Shown here one piece after another: positions 1-8,539 of a stretch of 64,000 bases of DNA; within the stretch, counting starts at the first letter, position 1; every line of letters starts with the position of its first letter. Source of the DNA: Streptomyces sp. ISL-100 (GTDB lineage: Bacteria; Actinomycetota; Actinomycetes; Streptomycetales; Streptomycetaceae); assembly GCF_018614615.1 (NCBI RefSeq), contig NZ_JAGGOK010000029.1, positions 62,001-126,000 on the forward strand. The letters run 5' to 3'. The notes beneath the pieces were generated by a model. The model was not told the DNA's origin and did not search any database. It was given only the letters and a program-made list of their open reading frames with translations. The position numbers and the translations under genes were made by a program.

Positions 1-1
1 G

Positions 2-607
2 CCCATCCGGGGCAAGATCCTCAACGTCCAGAAGTCGTCCGTCTCGGACATGCTCAAGAACGCCGAGTGCGGCGCCATCATCCAGGTCATAGGAGCGGGG
101 TCCGGGCGGACCTTCGACATCGACGCCGCTCGCTACGGCAAGATCGTGCTGCTCGTCGACGCCGATGTCGACGGCGCGCACATCCGCTGCCTGCTGCTGA
201 CGCTCTTCCAGCGCTACATGCGGCCGATGGTCGAGGCGGGACGCGTCTTCGCCGCCGTACCGCCGCTGCACCGGATCGAGCTCATCCAGCCCAAGAAGGG
301 CCAGGACAAGTACGTCTACACGTACTCGGACAGCGAGCTGCGGCAGAAGCTGCTGGAGTACCAGCGCAAGAACGTGCGCTTCAAGGACTCCATCCAGCGC
401 TACAAGGGCCTCGGCGAGATGGACGCGGACCAGCTGGCGGAGACCACGATGGACCCGCGTCACCGCACACTGCGCCGGATCAACATCGGTGACCTGGAGT
501 CCTCCGAGCAGGTCTTCGACCTGCTGATGGGCAACGAGGTCGCGCCCCGCAAGGAGTTCATCACCAGCTCGGCGGCCACCCTGGACCGCTCGCGCATCGA
601 CGCCTGA
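2..607 (+). CDS. parE: DNA topoisomerase IV subunit B, C-terminal part (5' end outside window)
   Basis: ATPase/TOPRIM subunit of a type IIA topoisomerase that works with the A subunit encoded at 8540-10993 to decatenate and relax DNA. About 201 codons are visible, open from base 2. They include the TOPRIM metal-binding stretch VDADVDGAHIR and the RYKGLGEM segment near the C terminus, both typical of GyrB/ParE. ParE rather than GyrB is inferred from the ParC-like partner 8 kb downstream and from the absence of an adjacent gyrA. The stop is TGA at 605-607, followed by a strong hairpin. Confidence 0.93.
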   Translation, partial: PIRGKILNVQKSSVSDMLKNAECGAIIQVIGAGSGRTFDIDAARYGKIVLLVDADVDGAHIRCLLLTLFQRYMRPMVEAGRVFAAVPPLHRIELIQPKKGQDKYVYTYSDSELRQKLLEYQRKNVRFKDSIQRYKGLGEMDADQLAETTMDPRHRTLRRINIGDLESSEQVFDLLMGNEVAPRKEFITSSAATLDRSRIDA

Positions 608-633
608 GTCCCGGCGGATCGCGCAGTCCACCT

Positions 634-660
634 GTGGGTGGAGCGCACAGCTCCACCCAC
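634..660 (+). terminator. hairpin terminator after parE
   Basis: Perfect 11-bp stem (GTGGGTGGAGC paired with GCTCCACCCAC) with a 5-base loop, 27 bases after the parE stop. There is no T-tract, as is common in high-GC actinobacteria. Confidence 0.7.
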
Positions 661-701
661 GAGCCGATCCCGCGTGGGAGCCCGGTCCGTAGGGTCGTTC
701 C

Positions 702-1871
702 ATGACATCGCAGGGGAACGGTGGCTGGACCGCGTGGCCTTCAGCGGAGGCCCTGTCGCGGCTCGGTGTGCCGCGGGTGCGCATGGTCATCGACGGCGTC
801 GTCTGGGCGTCGATGATCACCTGGGTCCTGTGGACGGCGTACGGCTCGGGGGTCTTCCGGGGCGCCGCCGCCGTGGTCCCGGTGGCCGGGGTCGGGCTGT
901 GCGTCGTCGCCGCCCACGCCTATGAACGGCTCACGAGGCTCAACCGGCTGCTGCCGGCGGTGGGGGCGCTCGGCGTGGTGGCCCTGGTTGGGGCCGGCTC
1001 GTACGCCGCGGGGGCGCTGAGCCCGGCCTCCATCCTGTGGATCATGTGCGCCGTACAGGCCATGGCGCGGCTGCCGCTCGCCGCCGCCCTGCCCGTGTCC
1101 ACGGCCGTCCTGGCAGCGCACGCCGTAAACGACGACGGGGGCGCGGAGCCGGCCTTCCTGGGGATCGGGATCATGATCATCGGCTACGCGCTGCGCCTCG
1201 ACGCACAGGCCCGCGGCGCCGGGTTCCGGCTGCTGGCGCAGGAGCGGGCCGCCCGTACGGCGGAGGCCGAGTCCGCGGCCCTGGCTGAGCGCGCCCGTAT
1301 CGCGCGCGAGATCCACGACGTTCTGGCCCACAGTCTCTCCGCGCAGATGGTGCACCTGGAGGCCGCGCGGATCCAGATCGAGCAGGGCGCGGACCGGGCG
1401 CAGATCCTGGAGCGGGTGGCGGCGCGCGGCATGGCACGTGAGGGGCTCGCGGAGACCCGCCAGGCGCTCTCCGCGCTGCGCGGTGAGGTGGTGGCCGTGG
1501 AGTCCTTCCTGCGGGAACTGGTGGCGCCTTCAGGGGGCGCGACGCTCGAAGTGTCCGGGGAGCGCAGGCCGCTGTCCGCCGAGGCGTCGCAGACGGTGCG
1601 GCGGGTGGCGCAGGAGGCGTTGACGAACGTACGCAAGCACGCTCCGGGGGCGACGGTTCGTATCCTGCTCGTGTACGGGGAGGGGGAAGTGGCTTTGGAC
1701 GTACGGGACTCGGGCGCGGCCGGCGCCGTGGGCCATGCCGGCGAACTTACGGCCTCCGGCTGCGGCTACGGCCTGCTGGGGATGCGGGAACGGGCCGAAC
1801 TGCTCGGCGGCAGCCTGGAGGCGGGGCCGGACGGTAAGGGATACGCGGTGCTGCTGCGGGTGCCGGCATGA
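702..1871 (+). CDS. NarL-family sensor histidine kinase
   Basis: Membrane sensor kinase of 389 residues. The first ~165 residues hold about five hydrophobic segments with little extracellular sequence, so the signal may be membrane-borne. A HisKA_3 dimerisation domain follows with the phospho-acceptor His205 in AREIHDVLAH. A HATPase_c domain with N-box (EALTNVRKHA) and G-box (GYGLLGMRERAELLGG) completes it. The stop overlaps the start of the response regulator (ATGA), so the two are translationally coupled. The ligand is not predictable. Confidence 0.93.
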   Translation: MTSQGNGGWTAWPSAEALSRLGVPRVRMVIDGVVWASMITWVLWTAYGSGVFRGAAAVVPVAGVGLCVVAAHAYERLTRLNRLLPAVGALGVVALVGAGSYAAGALSPASILWIMCAVQAMARLPLAAALPVSTAVLAAHAVNDDGGAEPAFLGIGIMIIGYALRLDAQARGAGFRLLAQERAARTAEAESAALAERARIAREIHDVLAHSLSAQMVHLEAARIQIEQGADRAQILERVAARGMAREGLAETRQALSALRGEVVAVESFLRELVAPSGGATLEVSGERRPLSAEASQTVRRVAQEALTNVRKHAPGATVRILLVYGEGEVALDVRDSGAAGAVGHAGELTASGCGYGLLGMRERAELLGGSLEAGPDGKGYAVLLRVPA

Positions 1872-2533
1872 CCGCGAGAGTCGTCGTGGCCGACGACCAG
1901 GCGATGGTGCGCGAGGGCATCGTGCTGATCCTCGGCCTGTTGCCCGGCATCGAGGTGGTCGGCGCGGCGAAGGACGGCGACGAAGCGGTCGCACTCGTCG
2001 CCGCGCACGCGCCCGACGTCGTCCTGATGGACCTGCGGATGCCGCGCTGCGACGGTGTGGAGGCGACTCTCCGTATCCGCTCCGCCCATCCCGCGACCCA
2101 GGTGGTGGTGCTCACGACGTACGCGGACGACGACTCGCTCTTCGCGGCGCTGCGGGCCGGGGCGCGCGGTTATCTCACCAAGGACGCGGGCGGCGAGGAG
2201 ATCGCACGTGCCGTCGCCGATGTTGTGTCGGGCCGGGCGGGGCTCGCGCCCGCGGTCCAACTGCGCCTCCTGGAGCAGGTCACCGCCCCCGTCACGAGCG
2301 CGCCGGCCGAGCTGCCCGACGGTCTCACCCGGCGCGAGGCCGAGGTGCTGTCGCTCGTCGCGGAGGGGCTCTCCAACGCCGAGATCGCCCGCACGCTGCA
2401 CATCGGCACGGCCACTGTAAAGACCCACATCAACAACCTCTTCGCCAAGGCGGGCGTGCGCGACCGGGCGCAAGCGGTGCGGTACGCCTACCGGCACGGG
2501 CTCGCACAGCCACCCGGGACATCCGTCACCTAG
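1868..2533 (+). CDS. NarL/FixJ-family response regulator
   Basis: DNA-binding response regulator of 221 residues, partner of the upstream kinase. The receiver domain has acidic residues near the N terminus (ADDQ), phospho-acceptor Asp55 in VVLMDLRMP and conserved Lys in YLTKDAGG. The C-terminal LuxR-type HTH runs from about residue 150 (GLTRREAEVLSLVAEGLSN) to about 205. The target is unknown; the DUF485/symporter pair immediately downstream on the same strand is a candidate by position only. Confidence 0.94.
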   Translation: MTARVVVADDQAMVREGIVLILGLLPGIEVVGAAKDGDEAVALVAAHAPDVVLMDLRMPRCDGVEATLRIRSAHPATQVVVLTTYADDDSLFAALRAGARGYLTKDAGGEEIARAVADVVSGRAGLAPAVQLRLLEQVTAPVTSAPAELPDGLTRREAEVLSLVAEGLSNAEIARTLHIGTATVKTHINNLFAKAGVRDRAQAVRYAYRHGLAQPPGTSVT

Positions 2534-2646
2534 TCACCCAGTCACCTGAAGGGGTGAAGTAAGGGGATTGAAGAGGCCCGGATCTTCCCACTCTGCCCAT
2601 CCTTGGGCACGCGGACAATTTGTCCGCGGACAAGGAGAGTTGTCCG

Positions 2647-3126
2647 GTGGAGAAGCACGACGGGCGCGAGGCCGCGGCGGCGGTGCGGTTCGACGATCCC
2701 TGGTACGACGCCCTCGCCTCCGGCTGGGGCGAGCTGGACGGTACGGGCGCCCCCGCGCCGGTCACACCGCCGGCGCCCGAGGGCCCCGGGTCCGGCCACA
2801 GCGCGGCCGAGATCTATCTGGAGGTGCAGCGCAGCGCCGCCTTCCAGGAAGTGCGCAGCCGCTACCGGCGGTTCGTCGTTCCCGCGACGCTCGCCTTCTT
2901 CACGTGGTACGTCGTCTACGTCGTCGCGGCGACCACCGCGCACGACCTGATGGCCCGCCCCGTCGCGGGTGCGGTGAACGTCGCGATGGTCGCCGGACTC
3001 GGCCAGTTCCTCACCACCTTCCTGCTGACTTGGGCGTACGCACGACACGCGCGGCTGCGCAGGGACCGCGCGGCGCTCGATCTCCGCTGGGACACGCAGG
3101 AACTGACCCGGGGGATCAAGCGATGA
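2647..3126 (+). CDS. DUF485 family inner-membrane protein
   Basis: Protein of 159 residues with two transmembrane segments in the C-terminal half (about residues 80-100 and 115-138), preceded by a Pro/Ala/Gly-rich soluble part. DUF485 proteins (YjcH type) are regularly encoded just before acetate/solute:cation symporters, as here, where the stop overlaps the symporter start. I chose GTG at 2647 because AAGGAG sits 9 bases upstream; an in-frame TTG at 2620 would add nine residues and has no comparable Shine-Dalgarno site. Confidence 0.85.
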   Translation: MEKHDGREAAAAVRFDDPWYDALASGWGELDGTGAPAPVTPPAPEGPGSGHSAAEIYLEVQRSAAFQEVRSRYRRFVVPATLAFFTWYVVYVVAATTAHDLMARPVAGAVNVAMVAGLGQFLTTFLLTWAYARHARLRRDRAALDLRWDTQELTRGIKR

Positions 3127-4715
3127 GCAGCGACCACCAGACGCTCGCGCTAGTGCTGTTCTGCGCGTTCGTCGCGGCGACACTGGCCATCACGACCTGG
3201 GTGAGCCGCAACCGGCACGGCTCGGCGGAGGAGTTCTACGCGGGGGGACGGCTGTTCTCGCCCATGGAGAACGGTTTCGCCATCGCGGGCGACTACATGT
3301 CCGCCGCGTCCTTCCTCGGCATCTCGGGGCTGATCGCGCTCTTCGGCTACGACGGCATGCTCTACTCCGTCGGCTTCCTCGTGGCGTGGCTCGTCGTCCT
3401 GCTGCTTGTCGCCGAACTCGTCCGCAACTGCGGCCGGTTCACACTCGCCGATGTCGTCGCCGCCCGGATGAGGGAGCGACCTGTCCGTATCGCGGTGGGA
3501 ACTTCTTCGGTCACCGTGTCCGTTCTCTATCTGGTGGCGCAGATGGTGGGGGCGGGCAGCCTGGTCGCGCTGCTGCTGGGCGGGAGCAGCGAGGCCGCGC
3601 GCTCCTGGACGGTCATCGGCGTGGGTGCGCTGATGGTGATCTATGTATCGCTGGGAGGGATGCGGGCCACTACCTGGATTCAGATCGTCAAAGCAGTGCT
3701 GCTGATGGCCGGTACGGTCGCGCTCACCGTGCTCGTCCTGGTGCGCTTCCACGGCGACTTCAACCAGCTGCTGCTCTCGGCCGCGGAGCGCAGCGGTCAC
3801 GGCAGGGACTTCCTGTCGCCCGGCCTCCGGTACGGCGGGGACTGGACGGCCCGCTTCGACTTCATCAGCCTCGGTCTCGCACTCGTCCTCGGCACGGCCG
3901 GTCTGCCGCACATCCTGTCCCGCTTCTACACCGTGCCGACCGCACGCGCCGCCCGCCGCTCGGTCGTCTGGTCCGTCGGCCTCATCGGCAGCTTCTACCT
4001 GATGACGATCGTGCTCGGCTTCGGTGCGGCGGCTGTGGTCGGATCCGACGAGGTACGGGCGTCCAACGCGGCGGGGAACACGGCGGTTCCGCTGCTCGCG
4101 CTCGACCTGGGCGGCGGCGCCGGCTCCACAGGAGGAACGGTTCTCTTCGCCGTCGTCGCGGCCATCGCCTTCGCCACCATCCTCGCGGTCGTGGCCGGCA
4201 TCACGCTGGCTTCCTCCGCCTCCGTGGCCCACGATCTCTACGCCTCGCTGAAGCGGCGCCGCGCCAAGCAGCACAGTGAGGTCGCGGTCGCCCGTATCGC
4301 GGCGGCGGGCATCGGAGCCGTGGCCATCGCCCTGGGCCTGCTCGCCCGCGACCTGAATGTCGCCTTCCTCGTCGGCCTGGCCTTCGCGGTCGCCGCGTCC
4401 GCCAATCTGCCGGCGCTGCTCTACTCGCTGTTCTGGCGGAACTTCACCACTCGCGGCGCGGTCTGGTCGGTGTACGGCGGCCTGATCCCGGCCGTGCTGC
4501 TCGTGTTGCTCTCGCCGGTCGTCTCCGGCAGCCCCGAAGCGCTGTTCCCCGGCGTTGACTTCCAGCTCTTTCCGCTGCAGAACCCGGGCCTATTCTCGAT
4601 CCCGCTGGGCTTCCTCGCGGGCTGGGCCGGGACCGTGCTGTCGCCCGAACCGCCGGACGAGGCCAAACACGCGGAGACAGAGGTGCGTTCGCTCACGGGC
4701 GCGGGCGCGGTCTGA
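3123..4715 (+). CDS. cation/acetate-type symporter, sodium:solute symporter family
   Basis: Integral membrane transporter of 530 residues with about 13 hydrophobic segments. Family marks include the N-terminal RNRHGSAEEFYAGGR segment followed by NGFAIAGDYMSAASFLGI, as in ActP/MctC monocarboxylate symporters. It likely imports acetate or a related short-chain carboxylate with a cation. It overlaps the DUF485 gene by four bases (ATGA) and is followed by a bidirectional terminator. The convergent CitAB-like two-component system could respond to the same class of substrate, but that is inference. ActP-like is firm; the substrate is not. Confidence 0.92.
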   Translation: MSSDHQTLALVLFCAFVAATLAITTWVSRNRHGSAEEFYAGGRLFSPMENGFAIAGDYMSAASFLGISGLIALFGYDGMLYSVGFLVAWLVVLLLVAELVRNCGRFTLADVVAARMRERPVRIAVGTSSVTVSVLYLVAQMVGAGSLVALLLGGSSEAARSWTVIGVGALMVIYVSLGGMRATTWIQIVKAVLLMAGTVALTVLVLVRFHGDFNQLLLSAAERSGHGRDFLSPGLRYGGDWTARFDFISLGLALVLGTAGLPHILSRFYTVPTARAARRSVVWSVGLIGSFYLMTIVLGFGAAAVVGSDEVRASNAAGNTAVPLLALDLGGGAGSTGGTVLFAVVAAIAFATILAVVAGITLASSASVAHDLYASLKRRRAKQHSEVAVARIAAAGIGAVAIALGLLARDLNVAFLVGLAFAVAASANLPALLYSLFWRNFTTRGAVWSVYGGLIPAVLLVLLSPVVSGSPEALFPGVDFQLFPLQNPGLFSIPLGFLAGWAGTVLSPEPPDEAKHAETEVRSLTGAGAV

Positions 4716-4718
4716 GGC

Positions 4719-4739
4719 CCGGGGCCGTCCCGGCCCCGG
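4719..4739. terminator. bidirectional hairpin between symporter and response regulator
   Basis: 9-bp perfect stem (CCGGGGCCG / CGGCCCCGG) with a 3-base loop in the 39-bp gap between two convergent genes. Confidence 0.65.
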
Positions 4740-4754
4740 ACGCGCCGCACGCGC

Positions 4755-5435
4755 TCAGCGGCCGCTTGCCGTCCACGCGTACCGGTGCTCCGGGCGGCCC
4801 GTCTCGCCGTACTTGAGGCTGAGCCGTACCCGCCCCGACCGTTCCAGCAGCTTCAGATAACGCTGCGCGGTCTGTCGGCTCATGCCCGCCCGCTCCGCGA
4901 TCTCCTGAGCGGACAGTGGTCCTCCGGCGGCCAGCAGCACCTGCCGGACCATGGCTGCTGTGGTGGGCGAGTGTCCCTTGGGGAGGTCGGCGGAGCCGGT
5001 CACGGAGAGCGCTCCGAAGATGCGGTCCACCTCGGCCTGTTCCGCCTCGCCGCCGCCGTCGAGGGTCCGGCGCAGCGCGGCGTACGCCTCGAGCTTTGTG
5101 CGCAGCCCGGCGAAGTTGAAGGGCTTCACCAGGTACTGGAGGGCTCCCTGGCGCATCGCCGCCTGGACGGTCCCGATGTCGCGCGCCGCCGTCACCATGA
5201 TCACGTCGGTCTGGAGACCGAGGGCGCGCAGCTCCTGGACGAGCGCGAGTCCGTTCCGGTCCGGCAGATAGTGGTCCAGGAGCACCAGGTCGACGTGGAC
5301 GGCCTGGAGCTGCGCCAGCGCGTCGGCGGCACAGTGGGCCAGGCCGGCGACGCGGAAGCCGGCGACCTTGGTTACGTACGCCGCGTTGATTTCCGCGACG
5401 CGGACGTCGTCGTCCACCACCAGTACGTCGATCAT
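4755..5435 (-). CDS. CitB/DcuR-type response regulator
   Basis: Response regulator of 226 residues. The receiver domain begins MIDVLVVDDDVRVAEI, with phospho-acceptor Asp54 in LVLLDHYLPD and Lys in YLVKPFNF. The C-terminal winged-helix part (GGPLSAQEIAERAGMSRQTA) is typical of regulators paired with CitA/DcuS kinases, which control uptake and use of C4-dicarboxylates or citrate. The frame is open far upstream, but the domain starts exactly at ATG 5435, which overlaps the kinase stop (ATGA), so I start there. Confidence 0.93.
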   Translation of the reverse strand: MIDVLVVDDDVRVAEINAAYVTKVAGFRVAGLAHCAADALAQLQAVHVDLVLLDHYLPDRNGLALVQELRALGLQTDVIMVTAARDIGTVQAAMRQGALQYLVKPFNFAGLRTKLEAYAALRRTLDGGGEAEQAEVDRIFGALSVTGSADLPKGHSPTTAAMVRQVLLAAGGPLSAQEIAERAGMSRQTAQRYLKLLERSGRVRLSLKYGETGRPEHRYAWTASGR

Positions 5436-7126
5436 CGCGTCTCTCCCGCCGTGTCGAACGCCGCCGCCGTGGTCAGTTCCTCGTCGCTCGGCCCGGCGTC
5501 CGTCAGCCCGGCGTCCGTCAGAGCCTCCGGCAGTACGACGGTGAATTCGGCTCCGCCCCGCGCCCCCTCGCCGACCCGGGCGGTGCCGCCCTGCCGCTCC
5601 GCGAGCCTGCGCACCATCGCGAGGCCCAGGCCGCGCTTCCCGTGGGCCGGGAGTTCCTTGGTCGACCACCCCTCCGTGAAGATCAGCTCGCGTTGTTCGG
5701 CCGGGACACCGGGCCCGCTGTCGGTCACCCGCAGTACGGCCGTACGCTCGCGAGCCCGCAGCTCGACCTCGATCACAGCGTCCGCGGACCCGGCCGAGGC
5801 GTCCAGCGCGTTGTCCACCAGATTGCCGACGACGGTGACCAGACCGCGCGGGTCCACCAGCCGGTCGGGCAGCAGCGTCGCGTCGGAGAGCCGGAGCGCG
5901 ACCCCGCGCTCGGCGGCGACCGTGGCCTTCCCTACCAGCAGCGCCGCCAGCATCGGGTCGTGGATCTTCTCGGTGATCTGCTCGGCGGTGGCGCGGTGCA
6001 CCCCCGCGACCTCCGTCACGAACTCCACCGCCTCCTCGTGCATGCCCAGCTCCAGCAGGCCGAGGAGCGTATGCATCCGGTTGGCGTGCTCGTGGTCCTG
6101 GGCGCGAAGGGCGTCGATCAGACCGCGCGTCGAGTCCAGCTCGCGGCCGAGCCGCTCCAGCTCGGTACGATCGCGCAGGGTCGCCACGGCGCCGCCGTCG
6201 TCCGTAGGCATCCGGTTGGTGACGAGCACGCGCTGCCCTCGCACGGTCAGCAGGTCGTCGCCGGTCACCCGACCCGCGAGCACATCCGCGGTACGCCCTT
6301 CCCCCAGCACTTCGTCGAGCGGCTGCCCCGTGGCCTCCGGGCCGAGGCCGAGCAGCCGCTGGGCCTCGTCGTTCATCAGCCGGATGCGGCCGGCGGCGTC
6401 GAGGGCGACGACGCCTTCCCGGATGCCGTGCAGCATGGCCTCGCGCTCGGCCAGCAGCGCGGAGATGTCGGAGAACGCCAGGTCATGGGTCTGCCGCTGG
6501 AGTCTTCGGGAGATGAGATACGCCGCCACCGCGCCGACGGCGAGTGCGCCGCCCGCGTACGCCAGCAGCCCGGGGATCGCCGCCAGCAGCCGGGCGCGGA
6601 CGCTGTCGTACTCGATGCCGACCGACACCGCGCCGACGATCTCGCCGCCGGCGTCGCGCAGCGGGACCTTGCCGCGGGCGGAGCGGCCGAGCGTACCCTC
6701 GTCGATTTCCATGACCTCGCGGCCTGCGAGCGCCTCGCTGGGGTCGGTGGAGACGACCTTGCCGATCTGGCGGGGGTCGGTGTGGGACCAGCGGACGCCG
6801 CGCTCGTTCATGACCACGACGTACTCGGCGCCGGTGGAGCGCCTGATGCGGTCCGCCTCGGCCTGAACGGGCCCTTCCACGGTGGGCCGGGAGCCGGTCA
6901 CCGCGCCGGCGAGCTGCGGCTGGGCAGCGGTGGTCTGCGCGATCGCGAGCGCGCGCCGCATCGCTTCGTCGTCCAGCTGAGCGCTGAGCGGGGCGAGGAA
7001 GAGGCCGGTGGCGAGCACGGTGACGCCGGTGGCGATGGCCAGCTGCATCAGGAGGACCTGCGAGAAGACGCGCTGGGGCCAGCCCAGACGCAGTCGTCTG
7101 CCGGAGGAGGTCGGTGGGGCGCTCAT
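5432..7126 (-). CDS. CitA/DcuS-type sensor histidine kinase
   Basis: Membrane kinase of 564 residues. A first transmembrane helix (about residues 20-42) precedes an extracytoplasmic PAS-like (PDC/CitA) domain and a second helix near residues 170-190. A cytoplasmic PAS domain follows (MLHGIREGVVALDAAGRIRL), then a SPOB-type dimerisation helix with HEHANRMHTLLGLLELG holding the phospho-acceptor His, then HATPase_c (NLVDNALDAS, GLGLAMVRRLA). Family members sense extracellular citrate or C4-dicarboxylates. The start at ATG 7126 is where homology begins. The gene is divergent from the CobW gene (133-bp gap). Confidence 0.92.
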   Translation of the reverse strand: MSAPPTSSGRRLRLGWPQRVFSQVLLMQLAIATGVTVLATGLFLAPLSAQLDDEAMRRALAIAQTTAAQPQLAGAVTGSRPTVEGPVQAEADRIRRSTGAEYVVVMNERGVRWSHTDPRQIGKVVSTDPSEALAGREVMEIDEGTLGRSARGKVPLRDAGGEIVGAVSVGIEYDSVRARLLAAIPGLLAYAGGALAVGAVAAYLISRRLQRQTHDLAFSDISALLAEREAMLHGIREGVVALDAAGRIRLMNDEAQRLLGLGPEATGQPLDEVLGEGRTADVLAGRVTGDDLLTVRGQRVLVTNRMPTDDGGAVATLRDRTELERLGRELDSTRGLIDALRAQDHEHANRMHTLLGLLELGMHEEAVEFVTEVAGVHRATAEQITEKIHDPMLAALLVGKATVAAERGVALRLSDATLLPDRLVDPRGLVTVVGNLVDNALDASAGSADAVIEVELRARERTAVLRVTDSGPGVPAEQRELIFTEGWSTKELPAHGKRGLGLAMVRRLAERQGGTARVGEGARGGAEFTVVLPEALTDAGLTDAGPSDEELTTAAAFDTAGETR

Positions 7127-7259
7127 GTCTACGAACGGTAAAGCGCCGGGCACACCTTTCCGAAATTCCGTGGGCGTCCGGGGCCGTCCGAGGCGCGGCC
7201 AGGGCGCCAATATCCTGGGGCGGCCTGTTCCGGCGCTACGAGAAAGGCCCCTGGTCAGC

Positions 7260-8318
7260 ATGAAGCAGATCCCGGTCATCGTCCTCGCGGGCTTCCTGGG
7301 TTCCGGCAAGACGACCTTGCTCAACCACCTGCTCGCGCAGAGCCGGGGTACCAGGATCGGTGCGATCGTCAACGACTTCGGGGCCATCGAGATCGACGCG
7401 ATGGCCGTTGCCGGGCAGCTCGGGGACTCCACCGTTTCGCTGGGCAACGGGTGTCTGTGCTGCGCCGTAGACGTGAGTGAGCTCGACGAGTACCTGGAGA
7501 AGCTGACCCGGCCCGCCGCACGTCTCGACGTGATCGTCATCGAGGCGAGCGGGCTCGCCGAGCCGCAGGAGCTGGTCCGGATGATCCTGGCCAGCGAGAA
7601 CGAGCGGATTGTGTACGGGGGGCTGGCCGAGGTCGTCGATGCCGTCGAGTTCGAGGCGACGCGGGAGCGTCATCCCGAGCTGGACCGGCATCTCGCCGTC
7701 GCCGACCTCGTCGTGCTGAACAAGACGGACCGGGTGGGGGAGGAGCAGCTCGGGCGGGTCCTGGACACGGTTGGGGAGCTGAGCGGCGGCACCGCCGTGG
7801 TCCATGCGTCGTACGGGCGGATCGATCCGGAGCTGCTCTTCGACCCGGCGGTGCGGCCGGACGGCGAGGAGAAGGTGCGGCAGTTGTCGTTCGACGACCT
7901 GCGGAGCGAGGAGGAAGCGCACGACTGCCACGGCGATCATCTGCATGCGGCGTACGAGAGTGTCTCCTTCACCTCCGACGTGCCGATGAACCCGCGGCGG
8001 CTCATGGACTTCCTCGACACCCGGCCGGAGGGGCTCTACCGGATCAAGGGGTACGTCGACTTCGGTACGGCCGACTCGCGCAACCGGTACGGGGTGCATG
8101 CGGTGGGCCGGTTCCTGCGCTTCTACCCCGAGCCCTGGGGGCGCGACGAGCCGAGGATCACGCAGCTCGTGCTGATCGGCTCCGGGACGGACGACGAAGC
8201 GCTCGGCAAGGAACTCGCGGGCTGCCGGGCGGAGGGGGTGCGGGGTGCGGGTGCCGCTGCCGCTGCCGATGAGCACAGCATGTGGGGAGTGCTGCGGTAC
8301 GTGCAGGGCGAGAGCTGA
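7260..8318 (+). CDS. CobW/COG0523 family G3E GTPase, putative metal chaperone
   Basis: GTPase of 352 residues. P-loop GFLGSGKTT is at residues ~9-17. The family metal-binding CxCC motif is in GNGCLCCAVD, and the guanine-specificity motif is NKTD. A His/Asp/Cys-rich insertion (HDCHGDHLHA) precedes the CobW C-terminal domain. Members handle Zn or Co supply or cobalamin-enzyme metallation; which metal is not decidable here. The start ATG 7260 directly precedes the P-loop; an upstream in-frame extension overlaps the divergent kinase gene and is unlikely. Confidence 0.9.
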   Translation: MKQIPVIVLAGFLGSGKTTLLNHLLAQSRGTRIGAIVNDFGAIEIDAMAVAGQLGDSTVSLGNGCLCCAVDVSELDEYLEKLTRPAARLDVIVIEASGLAEPQELVRMILASENERIVYGGLAEVVDAVEFEATRERHPELDRHLAVADLVVLNKTDRVGEEQLGRVLDTVGELSGGTAVVHASYGRIDPELLFDPAVRPDGEEKVRQLSFDDLRSEEEAHDCHGDHLHAAYESVSFTSDVPMNPRRLMDFLDTRPEGLYRIKGYVDFGTADSRNRYGVHAVGRFLRFYPEPWGRDEPRITQLVLIGSGTDDEALGKELAGCRAEGVRGAGAAAAADEHSMWGVLRYVQGES

Positions 8319-8360
8319 GAGCGGAGGGTTTTTCTTCCCCACCCCACCCCGCCCCTTCCC

Positions 8361-8388
8361 GAAGTCCTCAATCGCCGGACGGGCTGGA
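8361..8388. repeat. dispersed Streptomyces repeat, copy A (right half only)
   Basis: Contains TCCTCAATCGCCGGACGGGC, which matches the core of two longer copies at 18671-18718 and 30404-30448 (reverse orientation). It lies in the 221-bp gap between the convergent cobW-like and parC genes. The G+C-rich left half of the element is not recognisable here. Confidence 0.7.
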
Positions 8389-8484
8389 ACGAAGCAGGGG
8401 CGCCTTGGCCGCCGGGGGCCGGGCGTGGGCAAGCGCGTGCTCGGCTGTCGGGCGTGCTCGGGCAAGCAGGGTGGGGTTTTGGGT

Positions 8485-8517
8485 GCCGGGCGGGCTTGGG
8501 GGGTCGGCCCGCCCGGC
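8485..8517. terminator. bidirectional hairpin between cobW-like gene and parC
   Basis: 11-bp perfect stem GCCGGGCGGGC / GCCCGCCCGGC with an 11-base loop, 23 bases past the parC stop on the minus strand. Confidence 0.65.
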
Positions 8518-8539
8518 GGTTGAGGCTAGCGGCGGCTTG

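Noticed and set aside
2620..2646. TTG 2620 as start of the DUF485 gene
   Set aside because: GTG 2647 has a properly spaced AAGGAG; TTG 2620 does not.
4755..7126. Possible transport function assigned to the CitAB-like system
   Set aside because: No citrate or dicarboxylate transporter gene is in the same operon; proximity to the acetate-type symporter is convergent and only suggestive.
5642..7141. Long plus-strand open frame of 499 codons opposite the CitA-like kinase
   Set aside because: Composition is that of an antisense shadow (His/Gly/Arg/Val-rich) and it lies fully within the kinase gene, which has clear domains.
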